Notes under the pieces: generated by a model | The model's input: the letters and a program-made list of their open reading frames with translations, nothing else | The model's database searches: none | Told to the model about the DNA's origin: nothing | Made by a program: the position numbers and the translations under genes | Assembly: GCA_030435675.1 (NCBI GenBank) | Contig: CM059621.1 | Span: 3,038,001 to 3,102,000 of the forward strand | Length of the DNA stretch: 64,000 nt | DNA from: Steinernema hermaphroditum | Taxonomy: Eukaryota > Nematoda > Chromadorea > Rhabditida > Steinernematidae | Reading direction: 5' to 3' | Shown: positions 57,218 through 64,000 of the stretch, one piece after another | Position numbering within the stretch: the first letter of the stretch is position 1 | How the letters are laid out: each line of letters opens with the position of its first letter

Positions 57218-57635
57218 TTAAATGTGAATATTGACTGGGGCAGTCACCATTGGAGCTACTGGGGCAGCCATCACTGGAGAAGCCATCACTGGAGAAGCCA
57301 TCACTGGAGAAGCCACAACTGGAGAAGTTACCACTGGGGAGGACACTACTGGGGCAGCCATTACTGTAGCCACTGGGGCCGTCATCATTGGAGCAGCTAT
57401 TACTGGCTGCATGTAGTACACGTTGCGATAGGTGAAGAGTATGTACCACGCGTGGAAGAGTCCGGGAAGGTAGAAGAGAGTAGTAAGGCACAAGTTGAGG
57501 CAGACGAGTCCATCGCAACCCAGGTGACACAGCACGGCGAGGGGCTGAAATGTTGAGTGATGATTAAGAATAATGAGTGTTGGGATTACTTACGGGGCAC
57601 AAAATCGCAACAGCGGCAAGAATGACGATACACAT
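57218..57635 (-). CDS. PMP3/UPF0057 family membrane protein with repeat tail
   Basis: Exons 57635-57594 and 57544-57218; 122 residues. The first 55 residues are a standard PMP3 proteolipid: span one with CPPLAVLCHLGCDG, span two NLCLTTLFYLPGLFHAWYIL. PMP3 proteins affect plasma-membrane potential and salt tolerance in fungi. The remaining ~60 residues are unusual: Pro/Val/Ala/Ser repeats of the form ASPVM / SSPVV / AAPV, encoded by 15-bp tandem DNA repeats (57255-57360), ending VNIHI. A TTTCAG 24 bp before the ATG fits trans-splicing. Confidence 0.8.
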
Positions 57636-58288
57636 TTCGGCGGGATCTGCGTGCTCTGAAAGCAGTAGTTTTTACATGGAACAATAGAGACACACGCGGA
57701 TTTTGCAGAAAACGTAAGGAATTTTTTGAATTTGATTTTCAGATTTTGAAAACATTAAAAGGTTTCCAAAGGTGCGGGAAAAGTCGTACACCACACCGTA
57801 ACTAAGGTTTTAACGAATTTGTCTCAAACCCTAATTATTGATCTCAGACAGAAAGAATTTACGTTTCAAACACGACCAATTCAACTACATCTCCTCTGCA
57901 AAGCTCACTCAGACCAGTGATTTACAATTTCAGACGTGAGACACCAGAGAAACGTGCAGGGTCATTTCCAGCGGGCGCCATGCACAAAGTGGTCATCACG
58001 TTCAAACAAAAAAGCACGAAAATTTCAGAAATTCTGCCGCAAACGAAACGAAATGAAACAGAAAACGAGCGGGACGCGCCAACTCGCTCTGCGCGCGTGA
58101 GGCGATCACCTCCCGCTCTCCCTCAGCGCAATTCAAATCACACCCCTCGCGCGCCTTTGGAATCCCAAGTTGAGATTCACAACGAACGCGCCTCTCGCTC
58201 GTCTGTTGCCGTCGTCCCGGTGGACAGCTTGCACTGTGAAACACTTGTACCGTTAGATTCAGTATGAACATCTATTTACACCAATAAA
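57636..58288. other. Intergenic, no gene seen
   Basis: Open frames on both strands at 57917-58271 overlap each other and have no motif; probably chance. Confidence 0.4.
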
Positions 58289-58753
58289 TTAATTCAAAAA
58301 CTTCCGCCCGTAGAATTCAGCCTTCTTCTCAAAATTCGTCGACTTGATCGGCGTGTTCATTTGATAGAAGGGGTTCATGGAATGTTTGATATACGTCTCG
58401 TACATCTCTTGGAAGAACTGTTTGATGCCGTCGTCGTTCTTCACTGTGTGCAACATCAGGAACCGCATTCGGCCTGCCGTCACGAACGCCGACACGAACC
58501 ACTCGTTGAACTTGTCTATCGTCTAAATGCCTTAGTCTAGATATAAAGTGAAGAACAGTGGTACCTTCAGATACATCTGGTTATTGTGTATGATGTGCTC
58601 ATCGACGATGTCCAATGCGGAATGCGCGATGAACTGATTCAGATGGCGCGTGTCCGGCTCGCGCTTCTTTTTCGGATCTTGTAGAGGGAACTCGATTTCG
58701 AAGATCGGCTGATCGTTGTGACCGACTATCACGAAGTAGTAGTCCTTTGACAT
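58289..58753 (-). CDS. TRAPP complex subunit 2 (TRAPPC2/sedlin)
   Basis: Exons 58753-58565 and 58522-58289; 140 residues, exactly the length of human TRAPPC2. Longin-fold sequence: [75 protein letters not shown] and [11 protein letters not shown]. Part of the TRAPP tethering complex on ER-to-Golgi membranes. TTTCAG lies 12 bp before the ATG; AATAAA lies right after the stop region. The acidic/basic insertion DPKKKREPD matches the variable loop. Confidence 0.95.
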
Positions 58754-59507
58754 GCGTGTGATGATCTGAAATGTGCGGAGATTAGAAGGAAGTTCTCTGA
58801 ACAATCAAATGGACACAACACGAACTCGTCACGTTGAAGAAACGTTGCTTATTCATTTGTTAGCTCTAGCATACAGCGCTTAGTTTGGTAGACTCCTAGG
58901 AATCACGAAACAGAAAGAAAACAAGTAAGCTGCCAGCTAAAGAACATGCTCTTCGGACGATGAGCGACTTTGACATCATGATCAGTTTTGAAGATTTGCT
59001 CACATACAAATAAAAAGCCTGTGGAATTAGATATGAAAGTCGCTAAACTTCAACCAACACATTCTTCTTGTACACTTTCACAAGCAAAGCGCAGTCTCTG
59101 ATTCCGGAATCCAGAATCTCTGATCCAAGGCGGCTGGAGACAAGATTGAGATCGTGCAAGCGAACATGAGAAATGTCTGATCGGGGCCGTTGCTAGACAG
59201 CGACCGGTCTCAGCGCGATCGCCGTTTGCCGTCGTGTCGCGTTTATTTGGCGTCGGGGATCGGTCGCTTCCTCCCGCGGCCAGCTTTTCCATGAACGCTT
59301 GAGGCTTTAATGAACTATTTTTTGCAAATTTCTTCTCAGTTTTTATGTTCGATGTCTGTCGGATGTTGTCTCAATTCTGGAGCCGAATGAAATAAAGAAA
59401 AATTCGCCACTTTGCAGATCACCAAATTTGACTTCACTTGCATTACCGCATTTCGCAGAAATTTTTCTCAAAATTTTCTGACAGTTTATTTTCTGTTTCA
59501 GGTAGTC
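58754..59507. other. Intergenic between divergent genes
   Basis: Promoter region shared by TRAPPC2 (minus) and the ribophorin gene (plus). A minus-strand open frame at 59050-59292 has no support. Confidence 0.4.
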
Positions 59508-60516
59508 ATGAGCCGCGCTAGTCTTCTCAGCTTGATTGTTGCGTCTGCGCTCGTGTCCCTGGCTCTTGCCGCTGCTGGTAAAACAGAGATCACACTAGGA
59601 AACATCCAGTATCAACTCGGTGAGGACTCCACGTCTACGTGGAACAGGTTCGCTGATGGTGACGTGAACTGCGGAATGTTATTTTGACTCGCTTTAGCGT
59701 CAAATTGAACGAGAAGTTGACGACCATTCCTGCTCTCACGCAGCACGGCTCTCTGTCGATCAAGTTCGCTGTCAATGACAAGGCAACCGGCAAGCCGTTC
59801 CCCGTCCACCAAGCGTTTGTCGCCTTCGTGCACGCCGAAACGCTTCAAGAAATCATCTTCATTGCTGAACTTGACCCTGCCAACGTTTACGTCGCCGAAA
59901 TCGATTTGAAGAAGGAACGCGACCAGTTCCATGGTCTGTCCGGTGTTTACAATGTTCGCCTCATCATCGGCGACTTCGCTGTTCCTCTTGGAATCAACTG
60001 GAATTTGGTCCGTTGTGTGAACGATTATGCAAATTTTGTATCTCACATTTCAGATGGACGTTAAAGTGACTGTACCCAAGGTCGCTGCCCCTGTTGTGAA
60101 GAAGTCGCAGCAGATTATCTATGAGAAGCTTCCCGAAATCAACCACATCTTCCGTGAGCCTGAAGCGCGTCCTCCCCAAGTCGTTTCCACTGCCTTCACC
60201 TTCATTTGCCTTGCTCCCTTCGCCCTCTTGATCATTTTGTGGCTTCGTGTTGGAATCAACTTCGAAAGCGGCAACGTGTCCATCTGGACTATCCCGTTCT
60301 TCGCCGGTTTTGGTGGCATCTTCGTTCTCTACACCATGTTCTGGCTCCAGCTCAACATGTTCCAGACGCTGAATTATCTTTTCTTCATTGGAAGTGCTAC
60401 CTTCTTCTTTGGAAACCGACTTCTCCGTGTTGTCGCCGCGCAAAGAAAGTGAGTCGCCACAAGTCGCGATCATGAAGTAATCATACTCATTTAGGGAGAA
60501 GACAAAAACCGAGTAG
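59508..60516 (+). CDS. ostd-1: Ribophorin II / OST delta subunit
   Basis: Exons 59508-59647, 59698-60007, 60054-60448 and 60495-60516; 288 residues. Signal peptide MSRASLLSLIVASALVSLALA; lumenal part with HQAFVAFVHAETLQEIIFIAE and SGVYNVRLIIGD; then IFREPEARPPQVVS and three C-terminal membrane spans, including NMFQTLNYLFFIGSATFFFGNRLL. These match the C-terminal half of ribophorin II, a subunit of the oligosaccharyltransferase that N-glycosylates proteins in the ER. The protein is about half the human length; I recall a short form in C. elegans too. TTTCAG six bases before the ATG. The first intron's donor is the least certain (AG|GTTCGC chosen by phase). Confidence 0.9.
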
Positions 60517-60745
60517 AAACCTGCCACCATAAGTACCTTTAACTTATTCGCGATGTTTCTTAATTTATTTTATTAGATAATTTCGGGTTATCACTGTTGT
60601 TTTCTTGTTGATTGTCCGAGTAATAATAAACGAGCGGTTAATAGTTCATGGAAGCCCGTAAAGCACTCAATCAGAGGCTCCTTCCTTCTTACTGTTTTCC
60701 TTAGCACCATTCACTTTTCGCCAATGAACAATTTCAGAACTAACC

Positions 60746-62617
60746 ATGCTGAAACTAACAAGTCGCTTGAGATCACAAAACGTCTTGGCGACTTTTGGAC
60801 TGTTCAGACCTTCGGATGGTGTTGCCGTGGTCGCTGAGAGGAATGAAGTATATAGCTATAACGATCTTGCGGCCAAAGTCGGACGATACAGTGCATTACT
60901 TAATGGGAAGTACGGCTTGAAGGTAAATATGTGTCATTTGCTCCCCGTCTGCAGCTCCATCCGTCTGTAGACTACTTGTTGGTCATTTCTGTCTCGTAAG
61001 AGCGGTTGATGTGGATAGGCACACCGATGATACAGCAATTTTCAGAAAGGCGATCGAATCCTGGCGAGAACATCGAAGTCCGTCGACAACATGTCACTCT
61101 ACTTAGCCTCCCTTGCCGTCGGAGCGATGTACATTCCACTGAACCCCGCGTATACGGCAAAGGAGACGAACCACTTCGTGAAAGATGCGGAACCAACGAT
61201 CTTCGTGACATCCACGATGGAATCCGATGAAGTTTTCAGAGACAGCGTAAAGTACGTTCTCGATGAACGTGTGGTCGCTTCGGAGGCGTCCAAGATGAGT
61301 CCCATTCTTGATATGGAATACGTGAAAGAAGACGATGTCGCTGTTGTTTGCTACACCTCCGGAACGACTGGCAATACCGTAATCCTCATTTTCACCTTTC
61401 ACTGATTCCTTTTAGGTCTTCCGAAGGGGGCGATGATCACACACGGAAATCTGTCAGCCGGTGGACAAGCGCTAGCCCATGCTTGGCAGTTCACGAAGAA
61501 GGATCGTCTACTCCATATGCTACCTTTCTATCACGTCCACGGAATGTTCCTCAGTCTCAGCTGCACATTGATCTCCAAATCTACTGTAATATTTCGGCCA
61601 AAGTTTACAATGGAAGACGCATTGCGGTGGATGCCCGACTCCACCGTATTCATGGGTGTTCCCACGTTCTACAGCCGCCTTCTTCACTCGACCCATTTCG
61701 ACGCCGACTTCACAAGGCATATGCGACTCTTTGTGAGTGGAAGTGCTCCTCTGAGTCTTCCGCTGTGGCAAGAGTTCCGGCAAAGGACGGGAAAGGCGAT
61801 TTTGGAGAGGTACGGCATGACCGAGGCCATGGTGATATGCTCGAATCCGTACGACGCGCCAAGGAAGCCGGGCACGGTAGGACCTGCTCTCGAAGGAGCT
61901 GAGGTAAGCCGTCTGTGTCTCTTACGAACCTGGTGTCTGTGTTACTTTAGGTTCGACTCGGAACCGACGGAGTGGTCGAAGTAAAATCGCCAAGTATCTT
62001 CAAGGGATACTGGCGTCTACCGGAGAAAACGAAGAAAGAGTTCACAAGTGATGGGTTCTTCATCACTGGAGACAATGGAGCGATCGATTCGGAGGGCTAT
62101 GTGACCATCCTCGGCCGAAACAAGGATCTAGTCATCTCTGGTGGACTTAATGTCTACCCAAAAGAGATTGAAGATGTCTTCGATGCTGTTGAGTTTGTGA
62201 AGGAGTCGGCCATTATAGGTACGTGCCTTGACTGTCTGTCTCCGGTAACTAGACTATCAGACTGTCATTTGTCTGTCTTTGAGATGCTTTTGATTAGGCA
62301 AGTCTAGACTGTTTATGTCTACAGACTTTGCTGATTGATTTGTGCTGTTCAGACCCCATTTCTAGTTCATCCTGCCTTCAGGTTGTCCCCACTCCGACTT
62401 CGGTGAAGCAGTCGTCGCCGTCTGTGCCGTAGACAGAGCTGAAATAGAGAAATTAAATGGAAAAGCCGAAGATTTCCTAAAGAACTACGCCAGCAACGAA
62501 CTAGCCACCTACAAACGCCCCAAGAAATATGTGTTCGTCGATGTCTTACCACGCAACTCGATGGGTAAAGTTCAGAAGAAGGTACTCAGAGAAACATATC
62601 AGAACCTCTTCGCCTAG
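60746..62617 (+). CDS. MatB-type malonyl-CoA ligase (acyl-CoA synthetase)
   Basis: Exons 60746-60922, 61046-61370, 61416-61903, 61951-62218 and 62382-62617; 497 residues. The first ~20 residues (MLKLTSRLRSQNVLATFGL) are basic and lack acids, as in a mitochondrial presequence. Adenylate-forming motifs: YTSGTTGLPKGAMITHGN (P-loop), LPFYHVHG, LFVSGSAPLS, ILERYGMTEA, GFFITGDNGAID, GRNKDLVISGG, NVYPKEIED, and PRNSMGKVQKK with the catalytic Lys. The C-terminal half follows bacterial MatB and animal ACSF3 malonyl-CoA synthetases, so malonate plus CoA and ATP is the likely reaction. Intron 2 starts with GC (ACTG|GCAATA), the only donor that keeps the frame. Confidence 0.85.
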
Positions 62618-62628
62618 ATGTAATTAGT

Positions 62629-63988
62629 TTATGATAGCGCAAAATTAACATTTCTAATAATATGGACAATGATGTGGACATTCCGGTGGAATATCGTTTG
62701 GAAATAGCTGTTCAGAAGTCGCTGCAGTGCAGACGGATCCATTTTGACTAGCGACATGTCTCTTTTCAGTTTTATGGCGTCTAGCTTTACGTCGTAGACG
62801 AGACCTTTAAGTTCTCTGTAGTGTGCCGCCACTTCCGTGGCTATCCGGCGTTTAGCATTCGCGTTGTCCATGGATTCGGCCGTTTGGATCACCCGATCGA
62901 TGAGCATCGTCTTGAACTCGTCGAAGTCGGAGGAGCGTTTCATTTCGATTTGATAGTGGCCGCTGATGACATGGGTCATCGCCGGTGTACTCGTTATCTT
63001 CAGAGTGTACAGCGCGTCCGGCATCATGTGATAATAGGCGTCGCCTATCTGCGTGCATTGGACAGATCTTAGGCTGCCAGGGAGATTGTGGGCGACCCAG
63101 GGCCGCACAGGGAGGACGATATTCATTTTTCGGGGGTTTTCGATCAGGCTGGACACCAGTTTCTCTACGAGATCGTTGGAGTACGTTCCGTGACCCGTTA
63201 TGAGTAAGGTGTGGAGATGAGGATTTGCCGCGAACATGTTGAAGATGGGGTCGCTTAAGGCAAGCTGATTGCCGTAAGGAAGATGGAATTTTATGCTCTA
63301 AAAGATCAACTTAAAGCTTGTTTGGTGGGGCAACCTACTCTCAGGGTATCCTTTGCAATGAGCTCGTCATGAATGTTCATGAAACCGTTGTCATTAGCGG
63401 CGAGAAGGCGGACATATTGCAGGTCCGGGAGTCTTCGAAGTCTTTCACAGAAATAGGTGAGATGCTCTCCCGTTGGGATCTGAAACAACATCCAGTAGGC
63501 GTAAGACGGTATCCTCTTACCGAAGGAATAGCAATGGAAGTGAGATTTTGACATGGCGGCAGCGACATGAACTGGATGACTTCGTTCCATGCACCCTCGA
63601 TGGGTTTCCAACTAGCGTATTTTTCGAACGTATTCAACTTGGTGATATGGTAGAACGAGGGAATCTTCTTCATGATTTTCAGCTTGTTGGGCTTCCCGCC
63701 GTCGATGGCAAATTTCGGAGGCATATCGTAATCCACATGGAGCCTAAACAAAGTTCAACGGCAATACTACAGGCGTCCTTACCTCACTGACATGCGTTTA
63801 GTCGACAAATAAGCAATGATCCATTCGTTCCACAGGCTGCAAACGAGGCGCATGCGAAGAAGTCCATCTTCGACGCTCAGGAACGAGGCGATCTTCCATT
63901 TGAGCTCCACCGGAAGCGTCGAAAAGCCATCGCCGTCTTGCAAAAAGATGCTCTGGTTGTCGTTGAGGCATGAAAGCTTGGCACCCAT
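62629..63988 (-). CDS. F-box protein, unknown C-terminal domain
   Basis: Exons 63988-63783, 63743-63521, 63479-63339 and 63297-62629; 412 residues. An F-box at about 20-60 (FSTLPVELKWKIASFL, LRMRLVCSLWNEWI) would bind SKP1 in an SCF ubiquitin ligase. The rest resembles the substrate-binding half of worm F-box proteins, with leucine-rich-like segments (LTSIAIPS, LPDLQYVRLL, PHLHTLLITGHG), but no named domain. Introns are 39-41 nt. Its stop codon is 11 bp from that of the convergent ligase gene, so the two mRNAs must overlap at their 3' ends. Confidence 0.8.
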
Positions 63989-64000
63989 TCCCTAGTCAGA

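Overview
The window is nuclear DNA of a nematode. The evidence is three-exon cuticle collagens with the nematode N-terminal region, short GT-AG introns (mostly 41-50 nt), TTTCAG-type acceptors just before start codons (as used for spliced-leader trans-splicing), a worm-type 7TM chemoreceptor family, and Gly-rich secreted peptides like the C. elegans NLP/CNC antimicrobials. I cannot name the species. All exon structures were read by eye from splice signals, reading frame and paralogue or family comparison.

1-4.7 kb: a decayed Na+/K+-ATPase alpha gene (minus strand, running off the left edge), then repeat-rich DNA. 4.7-18.5 kb: three tandem, nearly identical ~5.06 kb units, each with an intact seven-exon gene for an 857-residue secreted protein built of about six modules; I do not recognise the family. 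Units one and two carry a small mobile insertion whose empty site survives in unit three. 18.5-21.5 kb: dispersed repeats and a 65-residue membrane protein gene.

21.5-32.2 kb and 37.2-38.3 kb: an extracellular-matrix and secretion cluster with four cuticle collagens (one with a ten-unit Tyr repeat tail), a Thr-rich mucin/collagen chimera, a Gly/Ala-rich secreted protein, a GGM/GGW-rich antimicrobial-like peptide, and a divergent pair of Gly/Leu-rich secreted proteins. 32.2-36.5 kb: one intact 7TM chemoreceptor, one with an exact internal deletion, and one frameshifted relic. 39.8-42.0 kb: an SLC17-type transporter. 42.2-45.1 kb: a ~1 kb-armed inverted duplication carrying two more Gly/Ala-rich genes, with a small two-exon gene in its spacer.

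45.2-52.6 kb: small genes, including 51-, 32- and 29-residue single-membrane-span proteins (the last two are paralogues), an unknown Glu/Lys-rich protein, a 401 bp tandem repeat, a piggyBac-like MITE with TTAA target duplication, and a 164-residue secreted protein. 54.3-64 kb: dense housekeeping genes: ER class I alpha-mannosidase (MAN1B1 type), a PMP3 family protein with a repeat tail, TRAPPC2, ribophorin II/OST delta, a MatB-type malonyl-CoA ligase and an F-box protein. The mannosidase and ribophorin act on N-glycoproteins in the ER and TRAPPC2 in ER-Golgi traffic; nothing suggests these neighbours are co-regulated.
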